Shown in pieces: positions 1 to 12,497 of a DNA stretch of 64,000 nt. The stretch covers positions 55,355,795-55,419,794 of the forward strand of contig NC_089498.1 of the NCBI RefSeq assembly GCF_036850765.1, in the 5' to 3' direction. Within the stretch, counting starts at the first letter, position 1. Each line of letters begins with the position of its first letter. The stretch is from Saccopteryx bilineata. Its lineage: Eukaryota; Chordata; Mammalia; Chiroptera; Emballonuridae. Both the position numbers and the translations under genes were made by a program. A model generated the notes under the pieces. The model was not told the DNA's origin, did not search any database, and worked only from the letters and a program-made list of their open reading frames with translations.

Positions 1-409
1 ACCATATGTAGTATGCAGTCCATGGCAAGCCACCCGTTCTGTGTTTGGATGCTGGGACCTTTGTGAGAAGGGGGCGTGCATGGACCTAAATCCATTTTTT
101 ACAATCAAAATGGAACTGTGTTTAAGGGCACCTAGAAGGTCTCTGTAAAACAATGGGAGGGAAATGACATCCTGATCCCTAGGAGGAATCCTCTGTTTAA
201 GACCCCCATTCTATTTCCTAACTAGTCAAACATTACAGAAGCTTGCCTCATTGTTTAATAAAGCTAATCTATTAGCATATAGTATAATAGGTATTATAGT
301 TGTTTTAGTCCTACTAGGGTTCCGTTGCATAATGCGTAGCATTCAGAAGCTACAACAACAGCAAGCTGTCATTAATAAGTCCAATTGGCTTTAATTAAAA
401 GAGAAGGGG
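1..409 (+). pseudogene. Endogenous retrovirus env 3' end (transmembrane subunit tail)
   Basis: This is the last part of a retroviral envelope gene, entering from outside the window. The final frame, ending at the TAA at 392-394, encodes a hydrophobic membrane-spanning stretch (about 262-318) and then a short basic, glutamine-rich cytoplasmic tail. In-frame stops lie further upstream, around 135 and 225, so the gene is dead. A polypurine tract (AAAAGAGAAGGGG, 397-409) sits directly before the LTR, as expected for the 3' end of a provirus. The genus is not certain; a short LTR of about 325 bp fits a beta- or type-D-like element. Seen: frame, stops, tract. Inferred: env identity from position and hydropathy. 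Confidence 0.7.
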
Positions 410-734
410 TGATGTGGGTGAAGCACAGAGCACATTCCTAGCAGCTGTGGCTGATGCAATGCTGTGAGAATACTCCAGCTCCCAGAACCCTCCTGGGCAT
501 ACCCAGGAACGAAGCTCACATTCTATAAGGAAGTGACTCAGCGCCAACCACGCAGCTCCCTGATTTTTTCAGCCATTGGCTATGAAGAACACGCTGTAAC
601 ATCCTATGGGCTGAACCCATGTATATAAGCTAGTTTACTTCCTGAATAAAGTGGATCTGCATCACTGAACCTGGTACCCAGAGTCAGGTCTTTGCGTCTC
701 CGTCGTCCTCACCCCCTGGCAGGACTTGTCCACA
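410..734 (+). mobile_element. ERV 3' LTR
   Basis: The LTR begins TG right after the polypurine tract and ends CA near 732-734. It carries a TATA-like box (GTATATAAGC, about 620-629) and a polyadenylation signal (AATAAA, about 644-649) at normal LTR spacing. The rest of the provirus lies to the left of the window, so the target duplication cannot be checked. Confidence 0.75.
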
Positions 735-1907
735 AATTTTCTCTGATCTTAAAATCAGAGCTACTAATGGCTATCCTATTCTGTTAGTATGTTGTCAGTG
801 AAAAATAAGCCACTGATGACAAATCTTGTACTAAATTGTACTATCCAACATCATTTTATGAAATAGGAGCTTACTACTGTATCATGTAATTTTAAAATTA
901 AGAAAACTTAATGAAATTGTTTATGTATGAGAAAAACAAAGATAAAAATACTTGTTTTTTTATACTAGTTATACTGAAAAATTTCATATAACCCAAGAAA
1001 TGCTTCTTGATTTAGAGTGTTATAGACTCTTCTTTGAACAGTTTATGCATTTTTTCTTCCCTGCATAATCAGGCTTGTAACAAAAAAGATAAAGAACTTA
1101 TTTTCAGTGCTTATGAATCTACAACTTGTCTAGTATACTATCCAACTCTGCCATATTCCTACTATCAAAGCATATTAGCACTATCTCTTTATTGTTCTCA
1201 GGTTTCCAAGAAAGTTTTCATCTTTTGCATAAATGCCTCTGGAAGATTTTTCACAGTGGTGCCATCGTAAAACTCTAGAATTTTATTGCCTTTTTTCAGT
1301 TCTCAGTCCCTATATAAATTTATCACTTGTTTATGGATTCAAGAATACTGCTGTATGTATATGAATATATGTATTAAAGTCCTCTACTACAGAGATTGTT
1401 AAATTGTAAATGATATAATGAGCCAGAAACCAGAAGCAAAAGACTTGGTTTGACCCAAGTTACTATCATTTTTTAAGGTCCAATACAGAAAAAAAACAGA
1501 ACAAATGCCACAACCATGGATAAGATGGCAGGCAGCTAGGGGCCTAAGTTAATCGATGCCTTTTCCAAGCTGCTAACTTTTAGAAAGAGCAAGAACAGCC
1601 AAAACCTGGCTGCACAGGTGCATCAGAAAGCACTTGACACCCATTTACTGTGATCTCTGGACTAAATAATAAGTCACTTAATGCCTCCACTATTTCTTAC
1701 CATGCATATCAACTGACAGATCTCAGAATAGGAAGAAATGAGAAAGAGGTGATACAGAAGACATTAAGGGACTAGACGTAGCTTTGTCTTCCTTACTGGA
1801 CCTGTGGCTAAGTAAGACTGAGGATGCTTTGGCAACACAGATGTGTTCTGATTTGTCTCCATGGTAAATGAACAATAGATCTTCCCTCTTTTCTATTCTT
1901 TTTTTTT
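735..1907. other. AT-rich stretch, no recognisable feature
   Basis: No coding frame with convincing structure and no repeat that I recognise. The 78-codon open frame near 1034-1270 has no family signature and looks like chance. Confidence 0.5.
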
Positions 1908-2281
1908 TAATTAAATGAGAGCAGGGGAGGCAGAGAGATAGATTCCCTCGTGCGTCCCCACTGGGATCTACCTGGCAAGCACTCTGTGGGGCAATACTCT
2001 ACCCATCTTGGGCATTTCTGTTGCTCTGCAACTGAGCTATTTTTAGCGCCTCTGATGGAGGCCATGAAGCCATCCTCAGCACATAGAGCCAACCTGCTTG
2101 AGCCAATCAAGCCATGGGTACAGGAAGTGAGGAGAGAGAGAGAGACAGAGACAGACAGAGAAAGGAGGGGAAGGAGGGAGAAACAGATCATCACTTCCCC
2201 TGTGTGTGCTGACTGGAAATTGAACCTGGGACACCCACACCCTGGGCGATACTCTACCACTGAGCCAACTGGCTAGGGCCA
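1908..2281 (-). mobile_element. SINE-A, old diverged copy
   Basis: A tRNA-derived SINE read on the minus strand: the tRNA-like head is at the right (B-box-like sequence about 2215-2230, A-box-like GAGCCAACTGGC near 2263), then a GA-rich body and a T-rich left end. The body differs from the younger SINE-A copies and matches those at 53803 and 58187, which share a 'CTCAATTGG' segment. An approximate duplication (ATAGATCTTCC / ATAGATTCTTCC) flanks it. Confidence 0.75.
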
Positions 2282-3000
2282 TAGATTCTTCCTTTAACTC
2301 AAAATTTTATAAAAATATACAGAGGGAAAATATATGGGTGAAAATTATATCAGCAGTTTTTATTCCCTCAAAATGTGAAAATATTCTGTTTTGAAAAATG
2401 TACTTTTTATATAAATATAATTTAAGTATTTCTTATATCTGGTAAACTATAATCCCAGCCATCTTGATTAATCATAAAATATCATTTTATATGTTCTTTT
2501 ATGTGCTAGAATAGAAAATTAATCAATGACATAATAGACATGTTACACAGTGCACAAAACATATAGAACATCAGAAAACACCATATTCTCCATAATATAT
2601 TACTAAGTATAGAGCCTATTGTTATAGACTCTTGAGTGACTTCTTGAACATGTAAGTCCAAGGTAACATCAGCTTTCAATGAAAAACCAAATTCCATGAC
2701 AGAGAATTCTTCTCCAGTAAAATATCACCCGATACCTTCATAGAATTAGTGATTCCTGTATTCCCTACATTAGTGTTTGAAATCTTTATCCTATATGGTA
2801 GGTAAAGATTTCTTTTTATATTTGTATCATGGGAGCCTAGCAAAGGACTAATTTCCTTATTACAGATTCAATTAATGCTTATAGACAGAATAAGCTAATC
2901 AATCATTCTGTAGAGCTGATAACTGAGACTTTTCAATCACCCTAGATTGCTTTGAGGAAATTATTTCTTACATTAGGATAGTTTAATAAAAGAATGGTGC
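2282..3000. other. AT-rich stretch, nothing recognised
   Basis: No gene, repeat family or RNA structure that I can support. Confidence 0.45.
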
Positions 3001-3337
3001 CTGGCCAGGCAGTGGCGCAGTAGATAGAGTGTCAGACTGGGATGCGGAGGACCCAGGTTCAAGACCCCGAGGTCGCCAGCTTGAGCGCGGGCTCATCTGG
3101 TTTGAGCAAAGCTCACCAGCTTGGACCCAAGGTCGCTGGCTCAAGCAAGGGGGTTACTTGGTCCGCTGAAGGCCCACAGTCAAAGCACATATGAGAAAGC
3201 AATCAATGAACAACTAATATGTCACAACAAAAAACTGATCATTGATGCTTCTCATCTCTCTCCATTCCTGTCTGTCTGTCCTTATCTATTCCTCTTTCTG
3301 TCTCTGTAAACAAACAAACAAACAAACAAAAAAACGA
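3001..3337 (+). mobile_element. SINE-B copy
   Basis: A tRNA-like head (A-box GTGGCGCAGTAGATAG, B-box GGTTCAAGACC) is followed by the family's 'caagctcaccagcttgg' type body, the CAATCAATGAACAAC motif, a CT-rich region and an A-rich (CAAA)n tail at 3307-3334. Nearly full length. Confidence 0.85.
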
Positions 3338-3419
3338 GGATGGCTAATAACATCAAAGTTCATTATATTCAACATAGATTTAAAACAGCAGATTTATGAG
3401 AATATAAAACGGCTAGACA

Positions 3420-3600
3420 AGCCTGACCTATGGTGGTACAGTGGCTAAATTATCAACCTGGAATGCTGAGTTCACTGGTTCAAAACTCCAGACTTGTCTA
3501 GTCAAGGCACATATGGGAGTTGATGCTTCCTGCTCCTCCCCCACTTCTCACTCTCATTCTCTTTCTTTCAAAATGAATAAATAAATAAAATTAATAAAAT
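3420..3600 (+). mobile_element. SINE-C copy
   Basis: A short tRNA-derived SINE: diverged head (GCCTGACCTATGGTGGTAC), a GGCACATATGGGAGTTGATGC core, CT-rich body and (AATA)n tail. The head and core are shared with the copies at 27731, 32742, 33475 and 57045. Confidence 0.8.
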
Positions 3601-6182
3601 GACTTGGACACAACAGAAACAAACAAAAAAATTTGAAATGAGGTGAGCCCACACAAAAGAAGTAATTTTGTATCTATTAAAGCATTATGCCAAGTTATAG
3701 GCATATATAAAAAATATGAAAAATAATATTTTTAAAATTAAATTTGGTTTACATTTAAAGACAAAATTGCAATGTTGGGGTAAAAACTTCAAGTGGAAAT
3801 GAGCCATAATTTTTCTATAGTATCTTACAAATTGTCTACAAGATTTCAGGCATGTCAAGATGTCAAGACATATCTTAAAATCCACAGTAAAAATAGAAGA
3901 TGGAGGGATTAAAATGTAATCATTTTCCTATTTGGGAAATCATAAAATATAGGCTTATCTATACCAAGAAAAGCAGATATAAATTAAGAATATGGCCACA
4001 CTTTCATCTATAAAAGGTATAACTAATTAACGCTAGCCTTCCTTTCTACTGAATTTGGATACAGAGTCAGGCTTTTGGACATAGCACTCTATACAAACAC
4101 AAGCAGTAACCAGAATTTGTCTTTTGAGATGGAAGCTATTTGTTTCCTCTACTAAAAATGCACTAAAAATATTCTGGTTGGATTTCTCGGCATGCCAGGA
4201 GCTGGGTTCCAAGAGCACATATGATGTAGGGAATGGACGCCAGAAAATGTCTTACAGTACCAGATGGCCAGAGAGCCAGCTCACCTCTGGGTGACAGCGG
4301 CTTCTCTAATAGGAGGGTGATGTCTACATTAGCAATCTCACTGACATGGCCCAAGTTGTTTCTGAAGCACAGCTACTCATTATGAAAATATTGTCGTCTC
4401 TTCTGAGTCCGTTAGTCAGAATACAAATATTTATAATGATTTTCAAATGTGTACTCAAGAAACACTGAAGTGACTGTTTTGTTTTGCTTTGTTTTATTTT
4501 TCCACCACAACTGTGAAACAAGCAACAGATGGTAATAGTCAATAAACCTAAACTGGGCAATATTTGAACCAGTAACTAAAAGATGATCCACTGAAAGTCT
4601 TTTTTTTTTTTTTTTTAGCCTCAGAAGTCTTGACCTTAAAAGTGTCTATTTTGCTAAACTTTCTATATTGTACTTTTTAGTTTTAATTATTATTTTTCCT
4701 AAAGTATGTTTGATAGTAAGGGGAAATAGCAGTTTTCAGCAGTCATTTAAATCAACATGGTATTCCTTTTCTCTCTATTGGGAGGTGAGTCCTGATTTCC
4801 AACATGGAAGACATGGAGGAGAACAACTGCTTCTTATCAAAGTGTCTATTGAGCTTATTGAAACCTTTAAAATTATTCTAGAGCTAATCGCCATTTTCAT
4901 TTAATTGGCAAAGACAACATATATTTATTGCATCAACCATGTTTCAAGTTCTCTGAACATGATGCTCAACACGGGACTTTAACAATATATAAGAAAGCAG
5001 ATTTTTAAAATGGGTGATTTGGAATGAGGGTTCAAATGACTTTGCTGCGTGTGATGATAAAGCTTTCATATGAATCACTTGTACTTCTCCCAAATAAATT
5101 ATTTCTTCTAGTGTATTTGGTAAACAGCATAGCTTATTTGGAAAAGTAACTTACCTTCTAATGCTAAAGGTGGGAAATATGTTTGTGTGAATCATAAACT
5201 GTAGCTTTAGCAACAGAATTTTTGGTTAAGAAACACACTGGTATTTTATGAGCACAGCATCTTAACCACACAATAAGAAGATAATTTTGAACTCCACATG
5301 TTAATGAATATGTTTTCACTTCAGGGCCCAAATTGCTGTTGAAATAAGTATAATTAAGTGCTCTTTATTTGGGAGGGTTTAAGGGTTGCATCACCATAAA
5401 ACACTTATTAAGTGGTCAACTTGATATAATACTTCACTAGACCCCATTAACATAGAAAAGGCATAAGAACTTTTCTATAGTGCATCAAATATGACAGATA
5501 CATTCACTTATATTGGTTTGAGGGAAAAAAAGTTACCTAATGCACAAAGTGATAAGTGCATTCAAAGTGATAAGTAGGTTCATTTAGGTGTATTTTCCTC
5601 AGAATATAAATGTTCTTAATTCAGGAAATATAGATTTGTTTAGTTCTTAGTGCTACTGAAGCATCTATATATCTAAAGCTTCTTTTATGTCTGTGTTCTC
5701 TAAATTGATGCCAAAGTGGGCTCATAAAAAACTATTTGCACAGCTGATGTCCCTGTAGGCTGTTAACATTAAGAGACATTAGGAACAGGCGTAGGAACCC
5801 AAGGAGAAGATTTGGCAATGATATTCCATTACTGGCCATCTAAATCAGTCACAGCAGTCTAGTAAAATCTAAATTAACACTGAGAACGCACACACAAAAC
5901 AACCAACGGAATACATAAATTAGGCACTGGTCAATTTTTTTTTAAATATGTCTATTATAAATACTAATTTTATTTAGAGGCATAAACATGAAGAGATTAT
6001 GTGGGTATGTTTTAAACAGAAAAATAAAAACATTAGAAGTAGTAAACAAGTACATTTGCAGTAATACCCTTCTATGAAAGGTTTAGATTACTTTCCTGTT
6101 ACTCATACCTTCTCATGTCCATACTGAAGAGCAGATATGCCACTCAGTCCTAATCCTGGACTGTACATTTGCACTGAAATAA
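3601..6182. other. AT-rich stretch, nothing recognised
   Basis: About 2.6 kb with a short poly-T run at 4600-4617 and no recognisable repeat or exon. Open frames here are short and lack domain signatures. Confidence 0.45.
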
Positions 6183-6197
6183 AAACTGTGTACTCTG

Positions 6198-6337
6198 CCC
6201 TAGCTGGATAGTTTGGTTGGTTGGAGTGTTGTCCCAAGAGCAGAGATTGCTGGTTCGATCCCTCTTCTGATCACTTGCAGGAACAGATCGATGTTCCTAT
6301 CTCTCTCTCTCCCTGCTTCTCTCTAACAACAACAACA
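6198..6337 (+). mobile_element. SINE-D (VES-like) copy
   Basis: A short tRNA-derived SINE with head CCCTAGCTGGATAGTTTGG, B-box GGTTCGATCCC, and the GATCGATGTTCCTATCTCTC body typical of the VES group of bat SINEs, ending in (AAC)n. Flanking sequences AAACTGTGTACTCTGC and AAATTGTGCTCTCTGC look like a diverged target duplication. Confidence 0.75.
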
Positions 6338-6916
6338 AAAATTGTGCTCTCTGCGTACTGACCTTATTTCCCACAAATGGATGACTTGAGTCACAGGGCA
6401 ATCAGACAAGAAAATGTGAATGATCAAGCTTGAAACTATTCTCCCTAACAGAAAAATGAAGACCTTCTTTCCTTCATTAGTGCCATATGATTGCAACATT
6501 CCTTCTGTCAACAAGTCAATATAGAGATTATTAGGAGTTTTATGAATGATGGCGTAAAGAAATGCCACTGAAATGGTGATACTGTAGGCTGACTAAATGT
6601 TATAGCTGGAACAGAACTCCAGGACGTCTAGTCCAATATGCTACATTTTATAAGTGAGAAAACTGAAGACTATTAAGAGAGAAATTACTAGGAATGCAGA
6701 GCTAATGAGCAACAGTACTATGTACATGCAAGAGGAACATAATAAAAAAGAAAGTATATATACATTAGGTATAAACTACATATATAATAAATACATATAG
6801 TACATATATGTATACATCATATTTAATGCATGCTGTGAAAAATGTGGCATTAGCTACATGTTACTAGTCAGAAAAGGTAAGTGTCTCAAGATTACACCAT
6901 TATAAGAAACAAATAT

Positions 6917-7281
6917 GGCCCAGCGGCAGAGCGTCGGCCTGGCATACGGGGGACCCGGGTTCGATTCCCGGCCAGGGCACATAGGAGAAGCGCCCATTTG
7001 CTTCTCCACCCCCACACCCTCCTTCCTCTCTGTCTCTCTCTTCCCCTCCCGCAGCCAAGGCTCCATTGGAGCAAGGATGGCCCCGGCGCTGGGGATGGCT
7101 CCTTGGCCTCTGCCCCAGGCCCTAGAGTGGCTCTGGTAGCGGCAGAGCGACGCCCCAGAGGGGCAGAGCATCGCCCCTGGTGGGCGTGCCAGGTGGATCC
7201 CGGTCCGGCGCATGCGGGAGTCTGTCTGACTGTCTCTCCCCGTTTCCAGCTTCAGAAAAATACAAAAAAAAAGAAAAGAAA
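6917..7281 (+). mobile_element. SINE-A, young copy
   Basis: The head lacks its first dozen bases and begins in the A-box (CAGCGGCAGAGCG); the B-box is GGTTCGATTCCC. The body has the CTTCTCCACC motif, a CT-rich block, a GC-rich block and the TTCCAGCTTCAG end before an A-rich tail. A perfect 13-bp duplication AAGAAACAAATAT flanks it (6904-6916 and 7282-7294). Little divergence from other copies, so recent. Confidence 0.92.
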
Positions 7282-7718
7282 AAGAAACAAATATTACAGA
7301 ATATTGCTGTTCATTTTATGTTCTTTTGGCTAACTAATGGCTGGCTGCCTTGTTTAGTTCCTCTAGATATCGCTTTGAAGGTATTTTTTAAATGTGAACA
7401 ACATTTATAAACAGTAGCCTTTGAGTAAATTAGACTACCTTTCACAATCTGAGTGGCCTTATCCAACTATTCGAGGGTCTTAAGAACACAGACTGAGGTT
7501 TCCTGAAGAACAAATTATTCTAACCCAGACAAACAGAAATCCTACATGAGTTTCTACCTGCTGTCCCTGCACTATGGTTTTCAGACTCAACACTACAACA
7601 TCAATTCTTAACTGAACTTCCAAACTACTGACCTGACCTATAATTTCCTGTAATTTTGGTACTTGCCATTGCCCACAATCATATAAAGTCAATCTTTCTC
7701 TCTTTTTCTCCAGGTTCT

Positions 7719-8010
7719 TTTTTTGTTGTTTTGTTTTGTTTTGTTTTGTTTTTTTGACAGAGACAGAGTCAGAGAGAGGGACAGACAGAAACAGACAAAC
7801 AGGAAGGGAGAGAGATAAGCATCAATTTTTCATTGCAGCATCTTAGTTGTTCATTGATTGCTTTCTCATATGTGCCTTGACTGGGGGGCTACAGTAGACC
7901 GAATGACCCCTTGTTCAAGCCAGCGACCTTGGGCTGGCGACCTTGGGTTTTCAAAACTGTTGTCCTCCACATCCCAGTCTGATGCTCTATCCACTGCACC
8001 ACCAGCTGGG
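7719..8010 (-). mobile_element. SINE-B copy
   Basis: Minus-strand SINE-B: T-rich left end, GA-rich body, core containing GTTGTTCATTGATTGC, tRNA-like head at the right. Flanked by an 8-bp duplication CAGGTTCT (7711-7718 and 8011-8018). Confidence 0.85.
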
Positions 8011-8018
8011 CAGGTTCT

Positions 8019-9724
8019 CTCAGCAATAATGCAGCACATAGAGTTAGAGTTAAAGGTCCATAAACTGCATCATTCACACCTGATTATTTCTTATTGAAGA
8101 AGGCTAAAATACAACTGAGAGTGAATATCTTAGACAAGTTTAGTGCTATTAAAGTCTAAAGCAAAAACTATGACAGTTTAGTCAGTTATTGAATTATAAT
8201 ATTGTGTTATGTTACATGAAATATATTATTAATTATAATGTTATGAATAAAAATCAATTAAGAATTTCAAAGAATACGATTTAGACCTATACTGGAGAAG
8301 GAATACAAGCATATCTTCATGGCTATAATTAATTACCACTAGAGTTAAAACCAACTTTGATAAAAGTGTCAATATGTATCTCCCCATCTAGATGTTCAAT
8401 ATTTATGACATGAAATTTATGTTTCAACTTGCTATGATTTTACAAATAATAGAGGCTTTCATTCACACAGAAATTCTGTCACTCTCTCTTTCTCTTTCTC
8501 ACATATATACACACAGCCTTCTGCCAAAACATTTCCACATATGCATAGGCACAGATAGCACCCAAATATACATATTCTCTTACTTCCTGTAGGTACTTCC
8601 CCGTATTCACATCCCCGCATACTAACACACACATGCCCAAGAACACTGATATATTTTCTAACATGCATACCTCATATTTAGAATTTTTATTCCTTAAAAA
8701 GCAGAAAGAATGAAAAGAAATTAGAATATTTCAGCTTTCATATTAAGCTCATCAAGTTTCAAAGATATTGTTATCATATAAGTCTATATAAAAATCACAT
8801 TTATGTTTTAATTCATGTGGACAGAAATTTGGAATAAATATGTTTGAATGATAGATCATAGAATCTTCCTTCCTTATGCATGATGAAATAATCTGTCAGT
8901 TATAAAAGAATAGAATACAGAAAAAAATACAAATAACTAAACAAGCCAAAATCTCTTTAATATAAACCATAAGGAACAGCCCACAAAAATAAGATTTTAA
9001 AGTAATGCAATACTCTTCAAAAAAATAAAATCTATTGGTTCAAGACACAAGAAACTCACAATTCCATTCCTATTTCTCAGAAATAATTCCCAGAAGTTCA
9101 AAAAATTTCTGAGCTATACCACCAATATCCTCAAATTTGGAGAAAAATATAGATTTTGTGTGTAGGAATGATTAATATAAGAATTAAAGAATAGAAATTG
9201 AATCAATCTGGAAGAAATAAAAATTCCATGACTTCAATTTCAGTTGACTGAATCATCAGAAATTGATAGCATTCCCAACTGGGGTATAATAAATATCATA
9301 GCTTAGTTAACCTTTTTGTAGTACACTTAATAAAATCTCAAAAGAAAGAACTGAATCGCGGTTTTACCACTCTCTCACACATACAGACATACACATACAC
9401 ACACATATGCAACACTACAGTCACAACTGAGCTGTACCATAAACAAGAAAAGTAACCCTAACCCTAAGTCAGAGTAGTTACACAGTTTTCATATCTAAGC
9501 AATGAAATAAAAGTCTTGAAAATGCCATACATATCTCAAGAGACAGGTGAGCAATCTAGTGCAAGATAAAACATTATCTTGGGAACAAAATATTTTGTCT
9601 CACCAGTATTTTTTATATCATTGACTACTTCCATAATGTCATGAATATATCAACTCAAAAAATAAATAATAACAGTAGCTTCCAATAGAGGAAATTGCAG
9701 AATTAACACATTAATATAAAAATT
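8019..9724. other. AT-rich stretch, nothing recognised
   Basis: About 1.7 kb without a gene or a repeat family I recognise. It holds a CT/CA-rich patch near 8478-8515 and a short CA-rich tract near 9370-9410. Confidence 0.45.
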
Positions 9725-9733
9725 ATACCACTG

Positions 9734-9797
9734 GGAGGGGAGGATGCATTCAGGGTGACACTAGAATCTGTGTAAACACAATAAATTAAATTAAAAA
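9734..9797 (+). mobile_element. Very short L1 3'-end insertion (64 bp)
   Basis: The segment matches the end of the old L1 3'UTR (compare 24800-24860: the GCAATTGCATCC and ACACAATAAATT landmarks) and ends A-rich. The 9-bp sequence ATACCACTG lies on both sides (9725-9733, 9798-9806), so this is an extremely 5'-truncated L1 insertion. Confidence 0.7.
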
Positions 9798-9959
9798 ATA
9801 CCACTGCAAAACTAATAATTAATAAACAGTATAACCAACTGAAAACTGAGCATCACAGGAAATTTTGAGATAAAGTGAATGGAAAATAGAAATCATCAAA
9901 CAATTAGAAGACAACAGATACAGGGCAGGGCAAGATTAGACCAATGTAAGAATAATTAT

Positions 9960-11290
9960 TGGGATTCCAAGATGACAATGGAGTAAGTGGATAGATGTTC
10001 CAACTGCCACCTCCCAAAACCAAATTGGATTACAACGTAAGAAAAATTATCTTGAAAAACCAACTTTAGACTCAATGAAGACTAGTCTATAACCAAGGAT
10101 CACAGAAGAAGCTACACTGAGACTAGTAGAAAGGTCAGAGATGTGGAAAAGGTCTGCCCCACTCCCAGGAGCCAGCAGTGTCTGAGGGTCAAGAGTGACT
10201 CTCACTGTGAGGAGGGTCTCCCTGAGAGAAAACAGTTTTCAGTCCCAGGCCTGGAGTCCTAATTTGTGCCCCAGAGCCTAGAAGAGGCATGCAGATAGCA
10301 TTTGGCAATGAAAAGAACTGAGGTTTCTATCTGCAAGAAAGATACGGGAACTGTCAGAGAAGCAGTTTCTGTCTTAAAGGACCATCACAGAAAATTTTGT
10401 TCACAGTCACTTACCAGGGCTCCCAGTGAGGGAGAGCTGAGAGGACAAGAGTTGTGTGAGGAGAGTGTGAAGTTGAAGGCCCAGGGAGAGACGGTGGGGG
10501 ATAGCCACTGGAATCCCTGTGCTGAGTCATTCTCCAGTACTGCAATTGCCATCTCTTTTGAATGGAGCAGTCTCCTCCCAGCAGAATCAGCCAGGGGGAA
10601 AGCAACTGCTCACCCTTAGAAATACCTCTTGCCCACCCCATGGAGACTAGGTCATTCTAAGAAATAAGCCAGGAGCAGAGGGAATGTTCGTGATTCAGCT
10701 TTCGTCTGTTGAGGCCAGAGATCTCACTTTTCTCCCATACGCCCTCAAGTCTATGACTAGTGCTTCTGCTTCATAGCCAACTGCATTCAAAGCTCACTGT
10801 GCAACTGCTGTGTTAGGCTTGCTTGCAGAGTTACCAACTGCAAGCTCTTTGCTTGATTAGTACATGAGCATGAGGCAGAGGCACGTATGCATAGCCTGTA
10901 TAAGGCTATGGGTGCTTGCACTTCAGAGAGATGAAAGATTGAGATTGCAGGTGGTAGATTGCCTGCCTGCGACTGTGAAGGGTCATTTCGTTATTTGTTT
11001 GCCTAAAAGACAGTTTTCCCTGCCTGTGTGCTCATCAGCTGTTGTGAGATGTTATTAAACAAACTAGCCCAACCCTTTCCAGCTCCTCAGTTTTTCTACT
11101 CTGCCTGAATCCAATGTGAACCTGCCTGACCGCAGCATTGGCCTTGGCCACTGGCATTATGCTCACATACAACAAGAGGGAAAATGTTAACCTCAAGAAG
11201 CATTTCTAGAGCAAAGTAATCAGGTGGCCTGGAGGTCAGTACCACAAATCCATCTTCCTCATAAAGACATCACAACAATTTTCAAAGTCA
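9960..11290 (+). promoter_or_regulatory. Old L1 5'UTR
   Basis: It begins GGGATTCCAAGATGACAATG, resembling the start of mammalian L1 5'UTRs (an AAGATGGC-type YY1-like site), followed by the moderately GC-rich sequence typical of L1 5'UTRs. It is split by a putative LTR at about 10811-11160. Promoter function is inferred from family knowledge only. Confidence 0.6.
10811..11160 (+). mobile_element. Putative solo LTR inside the old L1 5'UTR
   Basis: Begins TGTTAGGCTT and has a TATA-like GTATAAGGCTA (about 10898-10908) and a polyadenylation-like ATTAAAC (about 11053-11059), the layout of an LTR promoter plus signal. Edges are approximate, and I could not confirm a target duplication. It could instead be part of the L1 5'UTR. 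Confidence 0.45.
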
Positions 11291-12210
11291 AACAGCACTT
11301 TTTAATACACAGACAAAATGGACAAAGAAATATGATGCAAATGAATGAGTAAGAAATATCTTCAGAAAAAGAACTAGCTGAAAGGTAAGTAACCAAACTA
11401 CCAGATGCAGAGATTAAAATAATGATTTTCAGGATGCTCAAGGATCTTAGATCAATAGTAGATGGTCACAATGAGAGCTTAAACAAAGTTATAGCAAGCA
11501 TTGAAAAGGACATTGATATCCTAAAAAGTAACCAATCAGAAATGAGAAATCCAAATGAAGACTGCTCTAGAAGGAATCAACAGCAGGCTGGATGAAGCAG
11601 AAAGTCAAATCAGTGATTTAGATGATAAGATAAGTGAAAGCACAAAAACAGAACAGCAAAAAGAAAAGAGGCTCAAAGAGTCTGAGCTCTAAGAAAGCTC
11701 TGGGATAATATGAAGAGGAATAAACATCCACATCATAGGGATTCCTAAAGGAGAAGAGAACAAACAAGAGATAGAGAACCTGTTTGAATAAATTATGGCT
11801 GAAAATTACCCTAAATTGATGTAGAATAAAGTCACACAAGTTCAAGAAGCACAGAGCGTCCCATTAAAGATGAACCCAAGGAGGCATACGTCAAGACACA
11901 TCTTAATTATAATGCCAAAGTTAAGACACAAAGAAAAAATACTAAAAGCTTCAAGAGAAAAGTAGCTAATTACCTATGAATGAGCCCCCTTAAGGATGAC
12001 ATCTGACTTTTCAGGAGAAAAACTTGAGGCTAGAAGAGACTGGCAAGACATATTCAGTGATGCAAAACAAAAACCTACAACCAAGACTTCTTTATACATC
12101 CAGGCTATCATTTAAAATCAAAGAAGAAATAAAAAGCTTTCCAGACAATAAATAAGGAATTTATTACAACCAAATCAATACTGCAAGAAATGTAAAGGGG
12201 CTGCTATAAA
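11290..12210 (+). pseudogene. L1 ORF1 remnant (old L1)
   Basis: Broken frame for the L1 RNA-binding chaperone. A coiled-coil-like stretch (11420-11650, many Lys/Glu/Leu codons) is followed by the RRM start (IHIIGIPKGEE-like, about 11728-11760) and the C-terminal domain to about 12200. It contains frameshifts and stops (for example after 11690 and 11791). Start and end are estimated from homology to the L1-A ORF1 in this window. Confidence 0.7.
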
Positions 12211-12323
12211 AATAAAAAACAAAGGAAAAGAGAAATCAAGAGGAGGAGGATTGTAGGATTAAAGAATAAAATGGCAATAATAAGAACATATCAATAATAA
12301 CCTTAAATGTAAATGGATTAAAT

Positions 12324-12497
12324 CAGCCCGCGGGCCACATGCAGCCCCCTGAGGCCATTTATCCAGCCTGTGCCGCACTTCCAGAAGGGGCACCTCTTTC
12401 ATTGGTGGTCAGTGAGAGGAGCACTGAATGTGGTGGCCCTCCAATGGTCTGAGGGACAGTGAACTGGCTCCCTGTGTAAAAAGTTTGGGGACTCCTG
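12324..12497. mobile_element. hAT DNA-transposon relic, internally deleted
   Basis: Matches both ends of the hAT element at 48371 (GCCCGCGGGC, CCCCCTGAGGCCATTTAT, TTTCATTGGTGGTCAGTGA, AAAGTTTGGGGACTCCTG). A perfect 8-bp duplication GATTAAAT flanks it (12316-12323, 12498-12505), diagnostic of hAT. The left terminal repeat keeps only CAG, then joins directly to CCCGCGGG, and the middle is missing. Non-autonomous and dead. It inserted in the L1 ORF2 start. Confidence 0.88.

Noticed and set aside
9453..9466. Interstitial telomere repeat
   Set aside because: Only about two CCCTAA units; too short to mean anything.
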